In this document: in pieces, positions 50,099-60,031 of the stretch
Layout of the letters: each line of letters opens with the position of its first letter
Position numbering within the stretch: the first letter of the stretch is position 1
From: Palsa-506 sp963836355
GTDB taxonomy: Bacteria; Actinomycetota; Actinomycetes; Streptosporangiales; Streptosporangiaceae
Direction of reading: 5' to 3'
NCBI GenBank assembly: GCA_963836355.1
Contig: CAWIJO010000029.1
Location: 1 to 64,000 of the forward strand
Length of the DNA stretch: 64,000 nt
The notes under the pieces: generated by a model
The model's input: the letters and a program-made list of their open reading frames with translations, nothing else
Database searches by the model: none
What the model was told of the DNA's origin: nothing
Made by a program: the position numbers and the translations under genes

Positions 50099-51058
50099 GT
50101 GAGCCGCCGCGGCTGGGCGCTATTCGCCACGATGAGCGTGATCTGGGGCGTGCCTTATCTGCTGATCAAGGTCGCGGTGGCCGGGATGCCTGTTCCCGTG
50201 CTCGTACTGGCCCGGGTGGCCATTGCCGCCGCGCTGCTGCTCCCGCTGGCCATCCGCCGCGGCCAGCTCCGCGCGCTGCTGCCCTACTGGCAGTGGCTCG
50301 CGGTCTTCGCGGTGGTGGAGATCATCTCGCCGTGGTTCCTGCTGTCCGAGGCCGAACGCAAGCTTTCCAGCTCGCTGAGCGGCCTGCTGATCGCGTCGGT
50401 GCCAATCATTGGCGCCCTGCTCGCCAGGCTCACCGGGGATGCCGAACGGCTGACGGTCATCCGCTGGACCGGCCTGCTCGGCGGCCTGGCTGGCGTGGCG
50501 CTGCTGGTCGGCCCGGGCGCGGCCGGCGGCGATGCCTGGTCGATCGGCGAGGTCCTGCTGGTCGGCCTGTGCTATGCGACCGGCCCGCTGATCGCCAGCC
50601 GGAAGCTCAGCGACGCCCCGCCGCTCGGGATGACCGCGGTATGCCTTGCCTTCGCTGCCGTGGTCTATGCGCCGGCCGCCGCGCTGACCTGGCCTGATGC
50701 GATGCCATCAGCGAAGGCGCTGGCGGCTATCGTCGGCCTCGCGGCGGCATGCACGGCCGTGGCGTTCCTGTTCTTCTTCGCGCTGATCGCCGAGGTTGGG
50801 CCGGCCCGCGCCACCGTCATCACGTACCTGAACCCGGCCGTAGCCGTCGCCCTCGGCGTCTCGATTCTCGGCGAGCGGTTCACTCCCGCAATGGCCGGGG
50901 CGTTCGCGCTGATCCTCGGCGGCAGCGTGCTCGCGACGCGGGCTGGCTTCCGCCGCGGCACGGCCGCTCAGGCGCCCCGAGCTGGCACCGTGCCGGAGCC
51001 CGACGGGGCGGCCGCTGCGCGGGTGCCAGCCGCCCCGGCGGCTGCGGGCTGCGGCTAG
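50099..51058 (+). CDS. DMT-superfamily (EamA) transporter
   Basis: A 319-residue, ten-span membrane transporter of the drug/metabolite type. GTG 50099 follows GGAAGGAGAGG; the longer frame to 49934 is rejected. Two EamA halves are visible (ATMSVIWGVPYLLIKVAVAG, SSLSGLLIASVPIIGALLAR; then AAACTAVAFLFFFALIAEVG, LNPAVAVALGVSILGERFTP). A Pro/Ala tail follows. The gene converges on the deacylase gene, and their stops overlap by 4 bp. It may export a product or analogue of the catabolic locus, which is inference. Confidence 0.88.
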   Translation: MSRRGWALFATMSVIWGVPYLLIKVAVAGMPVPVLVLARVAIAAALLLPLAIRRGQLRALLPYWQWLAVFAVVEIISPWFLLSEAERKLSSSLSGLLIASVPIIGALLARLTGDAERLTVIRWTGLLGGLAGVALLVGPGAAGGDAWSIGEVLLVGLCYATGPLIASRKLSDAPPLGMTAVCLAFAAVVYAPAAALTWPDAMPSAKALAAIVGLAAACTAVAFLFFFALIAEVGPARATVITYLNPAVAVALGVSILGERFTPAMAGAFALILGGSVLATRAGFRRGTAAQAPRAGTVPEPDGAAAARVPAAPAAAGCG

Positions 51059-52023
51059 CGGGCGCCGAGGCCGAGCAGCAGGCCGTCCGCGGCCACCGCT
51101 GGCGAGCTGGTCATGAACAGCAGGACCCCGTCGTCCGGCGCGTTGATCACTTCCTGCGTAACGGATCCGTCGATAGTGCTGACGGTGCCAAGTACCTGCC
51201 CTGCTGATACCTTGTCACCTGCCTTGACGGCCGGCTCCCACCAGCCCTCGTCAGCGCATCGCAGCCAGCGGAAGCTGCCCAGATAGCTGGGCCTCGGCCC
51301 GCCCTCAGCCGGTCCGTCGTCCCCGGCTTGGCCTCCGTCGGCCCGCGCCGCAGGGGCGTCGATCATCTCGAGCTCGGCGAGTACTCGGTCCAGCCCGCGG
51401 ACGTGCAAGTCAACCGCAGCCTGCTCGACCAGCCCGCAGCCACCGGCTTCGGCGGTGATCGCCGGAACGCCGATCTGGGCAGCCGCGGCGCTGGTCGTGC
51501 CGCCGACCGCGCGGCCGGGACCTGGCTCCTGGCGCAGCACATAGCCGAGGCCGTACGCAGTGGCCAGCGCCCGCGCCCGGTCCTCAGCCGGCCCGGCCTC
51601 GTAAAGCGTGAACGGCTCCAGCGCCTCGACCATGTCGCCGCAGTGCACGTCGACAACCGCATCGGCACCCACGATGAGCTTGCTGAACGCGGCATGTGCA
51701 AGCCGCTCGGCGAGAGTGCCGGACGGATTACCCGGAAAACACCGGTTGAGGTTCTTGCCGTCCTCCGGCACCACGAATGGCCGCCGTGCGCGGAACGCCG
51801 ACATGTTCAGCACCGGCACGACCCGTGCCCGGCCGCGCAGCTGCGCCGACTCGAGCGCGCGCGCCCAGTTGCGGACGCCGGCAATGGACGCGTACTCGCA
51901 GCCGTGTACCCCGGCGATCACGGTCAGCTCCGGGCCGCCGGAGCTCCCGGTGATCTCGATGAACGGCACCTGAACCCCGGCCAGGTCGAGCGTGCGGCGG
52001 ACGACCTTCGGTGGCATGGACAT
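51055..52023 (-). CDS. Aspartoacylase/succinylglutamate desuccinylase-like deacylase
   Basis: A 322-residue zinc carboxypeptidase-fold enzyme of the AstE/AspA group, which removes acyl groups from amino acids. The zinc site is visible as TVIAGVHGCEYAS (His, Glu) and VVDVHCGDMVEAL (His). NLNRCFPGNPSGT binds the substrate carboxylate, and the catalytic Glu is likely in AITAEAGGCG. A C-terminal beta domain (AGQVLGTVSTIDGSVTQEVI) is typical. Its ATG overlaps the stop of the PanE-amidase gene (TGATG), so the two are translationally coupled. Confidence 0.88.
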   Translation of the reverse strand: MSMPPKVVRRTLDLAGVQVPFIEITGSSGGPELTVIAGVHGCEYASIAGVRNWARALESAQLRGRARVVPVLNMSAFRARRPFVVPEDGKNLNRCFPGNPSGTLAERLAHAAFSKLIVGADAVVDVHCGDMVEALEPFTLYEAGPAEDRARALATAYGLGYVLRQEPGPGRAVGGTTSAAAAQIGVPAITAEAGGCGLVEQAAVDLHVRGLDRVLAELEMIDAPAARADGGQAGDDGPAEGGPRPSYLGSFRWLRCADEGWWEPAVKAGDKVSAGQVLGTVSTIDGSVTQEVINAPDDGVLLFMTSSPAVAADGLLLGLGAR

Positions 52024-54232
52024 CAGCTCCCGTTCGCTAGCACCCGCGCCGGATGGTGACCTGGCATCAGCTCTTCAGCGGCGACCGCGACCCTGAGCAG
52101 GGCCTGATCGCGCCCGCGGTGGCCCGCGAGCTGGATGCCGGCCGGCAGTCCTGCCGAGGGCACCGGAAGCGACACGGCAGGGTGACCGGAGAGGTTATAT
52201 GGCCCGGTGAAGCGGCCCTCGGCGTTGTCATCACCGATGCCGAACGGGGGATCCTGCCCGGGAGCGGTAAAGCCCACCGTAGGCCGGCCAGCACGTCGGC
52301 GCCAGCCAGGCTCGCCTCGATGGCGGCAGCCAGCTCCGAACGGCGGTCCAGGGCCCAGGCATAGCGCTGCTCGGTCACTGCGGCGCCGAGCTCCAGCAGC
52401 GCCCTGGTCCCGTCGGCATACCGGCGGGTATCCCGGCCGGCATGCACCAGGTGCGCCTCCCTGGCGACGATCACGCCGAGCGGCTCTTCCCAGGCGGCCA
52501 GCTCGTCCAGCCACGGCGCGGTCAGCTCCCGGACGTCCCAGCCAGCGGCGGCCAGCGCGTCAAGCGCGGCCAGTACCGCGGAGCGGACCTCGCCGGTGAC
52601 CGACGAGTCGGCCAGCTGGGCGGCGAGCACTAGCACGACCGGCGCCGCCAAGGGCTCCGCGTGCTGGCTTTCCGCGTGGCCGCCCGCCCCGTTGTCGCCC
52701 GCCGCGCCCTCGCCATTCCGGCCGGTCGGCCCGGCCTGCCCCGTCAGCACATCGAGCAGCAGCGCAGCTCCGGCCGCAGTGGCCGTCAGCGTCCCCGCGT
52801 GGTCGCAGGTCGGTGACAGCGGGAAAACGCCGTCCAGCGGCACCAGCCCGGCGGTCGGCTTAAGCCCGACCACCCCGCAGTAGGCGGCGGGAATCCGGAT
52901 TGAGCCGCCGGTATCGGTCCCGATCGCCAGGCCGCACACGCCCGCGGCCACCAGTGCCGCCGACCCGCCAGACGACCCGCCCGAGGTCTTCGACGGATCC
53001 CGCGGATTGCGGGTGTCACCGACATCCGGGTGCGCGAACCCGGCCGCGTACTCCAGGCACTGGGTGGTGGCGAACACCTCGGCGGCGGCCGAGCGCAGCC
53101 GCCGGACAATCTCGGCGTCGGCAGCGGCGGGAGCGGGATCGTGCGCCGGGCTGCCGTACGTGGTACGCACGCCTGCTACCGCGATGATGTCCTTCACCGC
53201 CACCGGCTGGCCGGCCAGCGGCCCGCTGGCCGCCCGGTCCGGCGCCCCGATTACCGAGACGACCGCGTTGACCGGCCTGCCGAGCCGCTCCAGCCGCTCG
53301 TAGGCGGCCAGCAACTCCAGGTTCGCCCGCGAGCAGGATCGCCGGCCGCGCTCTATCGCCGTCACCAGCTCAGCGACCCGGCGCACCAGCGGCCCGGTCA
53401 GCGGCCCAAGTATCGCCTCGACCTCGGTCGGGCGGTGCCGCACGGCCAGGTCCCGGTACACGCCGGAATGCGTCTTCGCCGACCGGCGGTTGAATTGCGC
53501 CAGCCGCCCGAGCGACCCAGCCAGGTCCGCCGGATCGAAGCCATCGAACGCCATCGGGGTGACCGGCGCCTCCGCGAGAACCTGCCTGGCCAGGTCGGTC
53601 AGCATGATTTGAAACGAGGGGTCCGCCAGTACCTCGAATATCGGCAGGTCGCTGACGGCAGTGGCGAACAGCATTGCGCCATACGCCTGCTTGGCCCACA
53701 GGTAGCCGAGCACGTTGCTGGTGACGCTGGCGTCGGCGACGTCGGCGGCCAGGGCCCGGACCCGGTCGGTAATGCCGCCGTCGATCTCGCCGACGACGAA
53801 CGTGGCCCGGTTGCCGCGCAGCACCACGCCGGGCTCAATGACGTCGGCGCCGAAGTTCACGAACGCCTCGACGACCCGGTCGGCGCCGAGCAGGCCGGTG
53901 AGCAGCCCGGCGTTCAGCCCGTTCTGCAGGGAGACGACGTAGCCGTCGCCGTGCAGGCGGCCGGCCAGCGTCCTGGCAGCCGCCGCCGTGTGGTGCGCCT
54001 TGACCGCGAGCAGCACCGGCCCGTCCAGCCGTTGCGGCAGGTCAGCCGGGCTGACGGCGGGTACGTCGGCGGTGAAATTCCAGGCCGGCCCGGTGATCGT
54101 CAGGCCGCGCTCGTTGATGGCCTGGACGACGGCCGGGTCGGCGTCGCTGACCAGCACATCATGGCCGTCCCTGGCCAGGCCGGCCGCCACCGTGCCGCCG
54201 ATGGCACCGCAGCCGAGCACGAGGTAGCGCAC
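52023..54232 (-). CDS. Fusion of a ketopantoate-reductase-like domain and an amidase (one frameshift)
   Basis: Residues 1 to about 310 are a PanE/ApbA-type oxidoreductase with an NAD(P) motif (YLVLGCGAIGGTVAAGLA) and ALFATAVSDLPIFE-type helical part. From about residue 325 an amidase-signature enzyme follows: the catalytic Lys in PLAGQPVAVKDIIAVAG and Ser-cisSer-Ser in KTSGGSSGGSAALVAAG and GTDTGGSIRIPAAYCG. The given frame diverges near 52279. One missing C there restores GPTVGFTAPGQDPPFG, FTGPYNLSGHPAVSLPVPSA and the stop at 52023, which overlaps the next gene. The 52067 stop of the raw frame is therefore artefactual or mutant. Confidence 0.82.
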
Positions 54233-54239
54233 GGCGCGA

Positions 54240-54306
54240 GATGTTACAACATCGTAAAAGCGTGCGACATGCCTAACGTCCGCTATTTACAAAAAGCCTC
54301 GTTAGG
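54240..54306. promoter_or_regulatory. Palindromes in the divergent promoter region of the catabolic locus
   Basis: GATGTTACAACATC at 54240-54253 has 6-bp perfect arms. CCTAACG (54272-54278) and CGTTAGG (54300-54306) form a perfect 7-bp pair with 21 bp between. Both lie between the PanE-amidase gene and the transporter operon and are candidate sites for the LacI-type regulator at 62099. Confidence 0.45.
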
Positions 54307-54404
54307 GACACATTGGCTGGGACAAAGGTTTGCTCTGCGCCGTCCTGACCTGACCTGTCCACCGGCCATGCGCCCGGCCGAATTACCCCCAGCAGGGAGC
54401 TTCC

Positions 54405-55979
54405 ATGACATATCGGACTCATGCGCTGAAAGCGCTGACCGCAATCGGCGCTGTGGTCCTGGTGGCCGCCTGTGGCTCGTCGGGCGGGTCGGGCGGATCG
54501 TCGACCGGCGGCGGCAGCGTGGGCGCCCCCGTGCACGGCGGCAACCTGGTCTTCGCGGCCGTCAAGGACCCGGAGTCCATGAACGCCACCACGGTGTTCG
54601 ACAACAACTCGATCTGGATCTTCGAGCAGATCTTCGAGCAGCTCTACACTGTGACGAACAACGGCAAGGGCGTGAGGCCCTGGCTGGCGACCAGCTATCA
54701 GGTCTCGTCGGACAAGAAGGCGTACACGTTCACCCTGCGGCCCGGCGTGAAGTTCTCCAACGGCAAGCCGATGACGTCGGCGGACGTGAAGTTCTCCATC
54801 GACCAGAACACCAAGGCCGCCGAGGGCTGGGGCTTCATCAACACGGCCATCAAGTCCGTCTCCGCGCCCGCACCGGAGACCGTGGTTGTCCACCTCAAGT
54901 ACCCGTGGGCGCCGCTGCTCGCGGATCTGTCGATCTTCGCCAACGGGATCGTGCCAAAGAACTACGGCGGCGAGACCGAGGCACAGTTCTACACCCACCC
55001 GATCGGTACCGGCCCGTTCAAGTGGGCGTACTGGCACAAGGGCTCCGCGCTCAAGCTGGTCAAGAACCCCTACTACTGGCAGCAGGGCAAGCCCTACCTG
55101 AACAGTGTCACCTGGACCGATGTGCCGAACCAGAACACCAGGCAGCTGCAGCTCAAGGGCGGCCAGGCGCAGATCGACCAGACCCCGGCGTGGTCCACGG
55201 TAGCCAGCCTGAAGGCCACGCAGGGCGTCAGTATGCACCTGTTCAACTCCACCCAGACCGACTACCTGGCCTTCAACGAGCTGCGCAAGCCGTTCCAGGA
55301 TGCGCACGTCCGGCGGGCGATCTCGCTGGCCATCAACAGGAACGCCCTGGTCAAGGCCGTCCTGTTCGGCAACGGCAAGCCGGCCAATTCGCTGTTCCCG
55401 CCGCAGGTGCCGTTCTATCAGGCGGCCACGCCCGGCCTGCAGTACAACGTGGCGGCCGCGAAGCAGGAGATGGCGAAGTCCAGCGTCCCGCATGGCTTCA
55501 CCACGACCATCTTGATCCAGGCGGGCAACTCCGACAACCTGACGGTCGCCACCATCCTGCAATCCGAGCTCAAGCCGCTGGGCATCAACCTAAAGATCCA
55601 GCAGCTGGACCCGAATGTGGTCCACACCGACACGCAGGACCTCAAGTACGACATGACGCTTACGCTGTGGACAATGGACATCGCCGACCCGGACGAGCTG
55701 GCCACCTTCGCCGTCGACCCGAAGTCGGGCGCCAAGTCCTTCTTCACCAGCTATGACAGTCCCCAGGTGGTCAAGGACACCCACGCCGCCCAGCGGACGC
55801 TGAGCACGACGCAGCGCCAGAACCTGTACAACTTCGTCCAGTCACAGTCGGCCAAGGACGCCTTCATGGCCTTCCTCTACTACTCGCCCTACCCCTACGC
55901 GACCACGACCAATACGCACGGGTTCTTCGTGACGCCGCTCGGCAACATGCACATGGAGAACGTCTGGCTGAGCAAGTAA
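54405..55979 (+). CDS. ABC transporter substrate-binding lipoprotein, family 5 (oligopeptide type)
   Basis: A 524-residue lipoprotein with signal peptide and lipobox (ALTAIGAVVLVAACGSSGG). A Gly/Ser linker leads to the SBP_bac_5 fold: KDPESMNATTVFDNNSIWIF, YTFTLRPGVKFSNGKPMTSA, PIGTGPFKWAYWHKGSALKL, VRRAISLAINRNALVKAVLF. The full family length is present. It is the first gene of a five-gene import operon and should bind a peptide-like substrate outside the membrane. Confidence 0.93.
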   Translation: MTYRTHALKALTAIGAVVLVAACGSSGGSGGSSTGGGSVGAPVHGGNLVFAAVKDPESMNATTVFDNNSIWIFEQIFEQLYTVTNNGKGVRPWLATSYQVSSDKKAYTFTLRPGVKFSNGKPMTSADVKFSIDQNTKAAEGWGFINTAIKSVSAPAPETVVVHLKYPWAPLLADLSIFANGIVPKNYGGETEAQFYTHPIGTGPFKWAYWHKGSALKLVKNPYYWQQGKPYLNSVTWTDVPNQNTRQLQLKGGQAQIDQTPAWSTVASLKATQGVSMHLFNSTQTDYLAFNELRKPFQDAHVRRAISLAINRNALVKAVLFGNGKPANSLFPPQVPFYQAATPGLQYNVAAAKQEMAKSSVPHGFTTTILIQAGNSDNLTVATILQSELKPLGINLKIQQLDPNVVHTDTQDLKYDMTLTLWTMDIADPDELATFAVDPKSGAKSFFTSYDSPQVVKDTHAAQRTLSTTQRQNLYNFVQSQSAKDAFMAFLYYSPYPYATTTNTHGFFVTPLGNMHMENVWLSK

Positions 55980-56014
55980 CGCCAGCGGGAACGCGCGAAA
56001 GGTAACGATCGCCC

Positions 56015-56959
56015 GTGGGGCGGATGTCATTCGTGGGCCGGCGGCTGCTGCAGCTCGTGCCAGTAGCCGTCGGCGTCACGATCGTCGTGTTCTTCATGAT
56101 CCACCTGATCCCCGGCGATCCGGCCAGGACGATCCTCGGCATCCACGCGACTCCCAAGGCGATCGCGATCCTGCACCACCAGTGGGGGCTGAACCGGCCG
56201 CTGCTCAGCCAGTACTGGCTCTTCTTGGACCGGCTGCTGCACGGCAATCTCGGGGTGAGCCTGATCTACGGTGTGCCTGTCAGCACCCTGATCATGCAGC
56301 GGCTGCCTGCCACCCTGTGGCTAATTACCTATGCCGTGGTGATGGCGGTGCTGGTCAGCGTGCCGCTGGCGATGATCGCGGCGACCAGGAAGGACGGCGT
56401 CCGCGACCACGTGGTCCGGGCCGTGCCGCTACTCGGGCTGGGGATGCCAGCGTTCTGGGTCGGATTCCTGCTCATCTACGGATTCGGGATCAAGCTCCGG
56501 GTCTTCCCGGTCGGCGGCTACGGATCGGGCTTCCTCGGCCACCTGTATTACATGTTCCTGCCGGCCCTGACCGTCGCGATCGCACTCGCCCCGGTGGTCA
56601 TTCGCAGCCTGCGGGCCAGCATGCTGAGCGTCCTCGGCGCAGATTACATCACGACGGCCAGGTCTAAGGGCGTGCCGGGCGGGCGGCTGTTCTTTCGCCA
56701 TGTGCTGCGGAACGCCGTCATCCCGGCCGTCACCGTGCTGGGCATCAACATCGGCTTCCTGATCGGCGGAACCGTGATCGTCGAGGCCGTCTTCGCCATC
56801 CCCGGCATCGGCCAGCTGATGATCAATGCCATCTTCCAGCGGGACTTTCCCATCGTGCAGGGCGTCACGCTGGTGTTCGCCGTCCTGGTGATCCTGGTGA
56901 ACCTGCTCGCCGACGTGGCGTACGCGTTCCTCGACCCGAGAGTGAGCTTCGACCGGTGA
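56015..56959 (+). CDS. ABC transporter permease, DppB-like
   Basis: A 314-residue permease with six membrane spans (LVPVAVGVTIVVFFMIHLIP, VVMAVLVSVPLAMIAA and others). The BPD_transp_1 coupling segment is DYITTARSKGVPGGRLFFRH. GTG 56015 is used; ATG 56024 is an alternative. It lies 35 bp after the binding-protein gene, and the second permease starts 12 bp downstream, so they are co-transcribed. Confidence 0.93.
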   Translation: MGRMSFVGRRLLQLVPVAVGVTIVVFFMIHLIPGDPARTILGIHATPKAIAILHHQWGLNRPLLSQYWLFLDRLLHGNLGVSLIYGVPVSTLIMQRLPATLWLITYAVVMAVLVSVPLAMIAATRKDGVRDHVVRAVPLLGLGMPAFWVGFLLIYGFGIKLRVFPVGGYGSGFLGHLYYMFLPALTVAIALAPVVIRSLRASMLSVLGADYITTARSKGVPGGRLFFRHVLRNAVIPAVTVLGINIGFLIGGTVIVEAVFAIPGIGQLMINAIFQRDFPIVQGVTLVFAVLVILVNLLADVAYAFLDPRVSFDR

Positions 56960-56971
56960 TCGATCCCGACA

Positions 56972-57871
56972 TTGGCGGACAATATCTCGTGCCTGGCCGG
57001 CGGCGGGATTGTCGGATTTGACCGTCCGGCAGTCGAGCAGAGCGCGCGGCCACGCCGGGCTACCTGGTATCGGCAGCCTGCGCTGCTGGCCGGGCTGGTG
57101 ATCACGGGCATCATCATCGCGATGGCGATCGCCGCGCCGCTGATCACCTCGTACAACCCGATCGCGCAGAACCTCAACGACACTCTGCAGGGGCCGAGCG
57201 CCCAGCACTGGCTGGGCACCGATCAGCTGGGCCGGGACATCTGGACCCGGCTGGTCTACAGCGCGCGGGTGGACCTGAAGGTCGGGTTTATCGCCGTGCT
57301 GTTCCCGTTCTGCCTGGGCACCATCCTTGGTACGCTGGCCGGTTACTTCGGCGGCTGGGCCGACGTGGTGATCATGCGGCTGGTCGACGTCGTGGTCGCC
57401 TTCCCGTTCCTTGTGCTCATCATCGCGCTGGTGTTCGTGCTCGGCCCGGGCGAGAGCAGCATCTACATCGCGATCACCATCGTCGGCTGGGTCTCGTACG
57501 CCCGGCTGGTCCGCGCCGAGATCCTGGTGGCCAAGCGGCAGGAGTACGTGCTCGCCGCCCGCGGCGGCGGCCTGTCCAACCTGCGCATCATGCGCCGGCA
57601 CCTGCTGCCGAACGTCATCAGCCAGTCGATCATCTACGGGATGTCCGACATCGTGCAGGACATCCTCGCGATCGTCACCCTCGGCTACTTCGGCCTTGCC
57701 ATCCCGCCGCCGACGGCGGAGTGGGGATCGATGATCAATGAGGGACAGGACTTCCTGACCACGCACTGGCAGCTGGCGACGATCCCCGGTATCGCCGTGA
57801 TCATCGTCGGGCTCGGGCTTTCCCTGATCGGCGACGGCCTCGCCGACCTGCTGCGGCCGGGCCAGTCATGA
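56972..57871 (+). CDS. ABC transporter permease, DppC-like
   Basis: A 299-residue permease. The N-terminal span and linker are YRQPALLAGLVITGIIIAMA and HWLGTDQLGRDIWTRLVYSA, the classic DppC signature. The coupling segment is EYVLAARGGGLSNLRIMRRH. TTG 56972 is the tentative start; an in-frame downstream start is possible because the first 25 residues are not conserved. The stop overlaps the next gene by 4 bp. Confidence 0.92.
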   Translation: MADNISCLAGGGIVGFDRPAVEQSARPRRATWYRQPALLAGLVITGIIIAMAIAAPLITSYNPIAQNLNDTLQGPSAQHWLGTDQLGRDIWTRLVYSARVDLKVGFIAVLFPFCLGTILGTLAGYFGGWADVVIMRLVDVVVAFPFLVLIIALVFVLGPGESSIYIAITIVGWVSYARLVRAEILVAKRQEYVLAARGGGLSNLRIMRRHLLPNVISQSIIYGMSDIVQDILAIVTLGYFGLAIPPPTAEWGSMINEGQDFLTTHWQLATIPGIAVIIVGLGLSLIGDGLADLLRPGQS

Positions 57872-58871
57872 CGCCTCCGATGCTCGAGGTTCGCGATCTG
57901 CATGTGCAGATCGCCAGCGGCAGCGGCGTGGTCCGCGCAGTGGACGGAGTGTCGTTCGAGGTCGCCGCGGGCGACGCGCTCGGGCTGGTCGGGGAGTCCG
58001 GCTCCGGCAAGAGCATGACCCTGCGAGCCATCCTCGGCGTGCTGCCGCCGGAGGCACGGGTCACTTCCGGAGAGGTCCTGCTGGACGGACAGGATCTGGT
58101 GCCGCTGCGCCAGTCCGACCTGAACCGGATCCGCGGGCCGAAGATGTCGATGATCTTCCAGGAACCGATGAGCGCGCTCAACCCGGTGATGCGGGTCGGC
58201 AGCCAGATCGCCGAGGCGCCGATGATCCACCTGGGCATCAGCCGGGCCAAGGCGGCGGAGCTGGCGCTCGACCTGATGCGCCGGGTCGGCATCCCGGATC
58301 CGGAGCGGCGGTACCGTGCCTATCCGCACGAGTTCTCCGGCGGCATGCGCCAGCGGGTAATGATCGCGATCGCGCTGTCCTGCCAGCCGGAGATCATCCT
58401 GTGCGACGAGCCGACCACCGCGCTCGACGTGACGATCCAGGACCAGATCCTGCGGCTGCTGGCCAGGCTCTGCCGCGAGTCCGGGGTCAGCCTGGTCTTC
58501 GTCACTCATGACCTGCCGGTGGTCGCCCAGGTCTGCCAGCAGCTGGCGGTCATGTACGGCGGCAAGCTGGTCGAGTCCGGTCCGGTCCGCGAGGTGCTGA
58601 ACGACCCGCGGCACCCGTACACCCTCGGCCTGGTCCGGTCCGCGCCGGACTTCGACAACGTGCGCGAGTCGCTGGTGCCGATTCCCGGCTCGCCGCCGAG
58701 CCTCATCTCGCCGCCGGAGGGCTGCCGGTTCCACCCGCGCTGCAAGTTCGCCGAGGAGGACTGCCTGGTGACGGTGCCGCCGCTGAAGCTGCTGGCCGGC
58801 CGCGGGCGACGGCCTGTCTGCATCACGAGCGCTGCATCGAGTCGATTGATGCGGAGAGGGCAGCGCAGTGA
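57868..58871 (+). CDS. ABC transporter ATP-binding protein, DppD-like (frameshift near the 3' end)
   Basis: An ATPase of about 334 residues. Walker A is GLVGESGSGKSM, the signature HEFSGGMRQRVMIAIAL, Walker B ILCDEPTTALD, and the H-loop FVTHDLPVV. The oligopeptide C-terminal Cys motif is CRFHPRCKFAEEDC. In the raw sequence the frame runs past the expected end to 59349 through the next gene. A one-base shift near 58800-58815 gives a normal end, TACLHHERCIESIDAERAAQ, with a TGA at 58869-58871 overlapping the next start. The frameshift may be a sequence error. Confidence 0.88.
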
Positions 58872-59953
58872 CGGCCGCGGCGATGCCAGCAGCCACTGCT
58901 CCGGCTGGGCAGGATGGCGGCCCGCTGCTCACCGCGAGCGGCGTGTCGGTTACCTTCGCCGTCGGCTCGGCGGTCGCCGCCAGGCTGCGGCACGAGGAGC
59001 GGGTGCTGCGCGCCGTCGACGGCGTCGACCTGGAGATCGGGCGAGGCGAGGCACTTGCCCTGGTCGGCGAGTCCGGGTCCGGCAAGTCCACGCTGGCCCG
59101 GGCGCTGACTGGGCTGGTGCCACTGGCCAGCGGCGAGATCCGGTTCGACGGCCGGGTGCTGCCCGGCCGCCGCAAGCGCGCCGACCAGCGCCGGATCCAG
59201 ATGGTCTTCCAGGACCCCTACTCGTCGCTGAACCCGCGGCTGACCGTCGGCGGCATGCTCACCGAGCTGCTCCGGGTGCACCATGTCGTGCCAAGGAGCG
59301 AGGTGGCGCCGTTCAGCCGGGAACTGCTGGGCCTGGTCGGGCTCGGTGACGAGGCGCTGTCGGCCTATCCCCGGCAGTTCTCCGGTGGCCAGCGGCAGCG
59401 GGTAGCCATCGCCAGGGCGCTGGCACTGCGCCCGGACATCCTGGTCGCCGACGAGCCGGTCTCCGCGCTCGACGTCAGCGTGCAGGCGACCATCTTGAAC
59501 CTGCTGCGGGACCTGCGGGCAGAGCTCGGCCTGACGCTGATGCTGATCTCGCACAACCTCGCTGTCGTCCGGCATCTCTGCGACCGGGTGGCGGTCATGT
59601 ACCTCGGCCGGATCATCGAGGTCGCGCCCACCGAGACGCTGTTCAGCAACCCGCAGCACCCGTACACCAAGGGCCTGCTCGATGCGATCCCGAAGCTGAG
59701 CAACTCCGGTGACGACGGCGCGCCCGCCATCGCCGGGGATCCGCCGAGCCCGCTGCGGATACCGGCCGGCTGCCGGTTCCGCACCCGCTGCCCGATCGCG
59801 CAGGATCGCTGCGAGCAGGAGGATCCCGCCCTGCTGCTCTCGGCGGGCGACGCAGCGCACAGCGCGGCATGCCATTTCGCGTTTCCTGCCGCCGGCCCGG
59901 CGGGCGTAGCCGACGGGCCGGACAGCTCAGCCACAACGGGGGCCGCCGATTAG
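58868..59953 (+). CDS. ABC transporter ATP-binding protein, DppF-like
   Basis: A 361-residue ATPase. Walker A is LVGESGSGKSTLARAL, the signature RQFSGGQRQRVAIARAL, Walker B ILVADEPVSALD, and H-loop MLISHNLAVV. The oligopeptide-family C-terminus CRFRTRCPIAQDRCEQEDP is present. GTG 58868 overlaps the presumed DppD stop (GTGA). With DppD it powers the two permeases. It is the last gene of the transporter part; the asparaginase-like gene follows after about 80 bp. Confidence 0.93.
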   Translation: MTAAAMPAATAPAGQDGGPLLTASGVSVTFAVGSAVAARLRHEERVLRAVDGVDLEIGRGEALALVGESGSGKSTLARALTGLVPLASGEIRFDGRVLPGRRKRADQRRIQMVFQDPYSSLNPRLTVGGMLTELLRVHHVVPRSEVAPFSRELLGLVGLGDEALSAYPRQFSGGQRQRVAIARALALRPDILVADEPVSALDVSVQATILNLLRDLRAELGLTLMLISHNLAVVRHLCDRVAVMYLGRIIEVAPTETLFSNPQHPYTKGLLDAIPKLSNSGDDGAPAIAGDPPSPLRIPAGCRFRTRCPIAQDRCEQEDPALLLSAGDAAHSAACHFAFPAAGPAGVADGPDSSATTGAAD

Positions 59954-60031
59954 GCAGCGGTCGCGATCACATTTGCCGGCCAGGCAGCGGACTGGACCGC
60001 GGCGGCCGGCCGGGCCTAGGAGGGATTTGCC

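Noticed and set aside
53030..55756. A 908-residue plus-strand open frame
   Set aside because: It runs antisense to the PanE-amidase gene and then out of frame through the binding-protein gene; composition is shadow-like and both real genes have clear motifs.
56429..57766. A 445-residue minus-strand frame
   Set aside because: Antisense to both ABC permeases, rich in Asp/His/Arg, no family motif and no ribosome site.
58871..59349. C-terminal extension of DppD to 59349
   Set aside because: The extension is an out-of-frame reading of dppF; a one-base shift gives a normal DppD end overlapping the dppF start.
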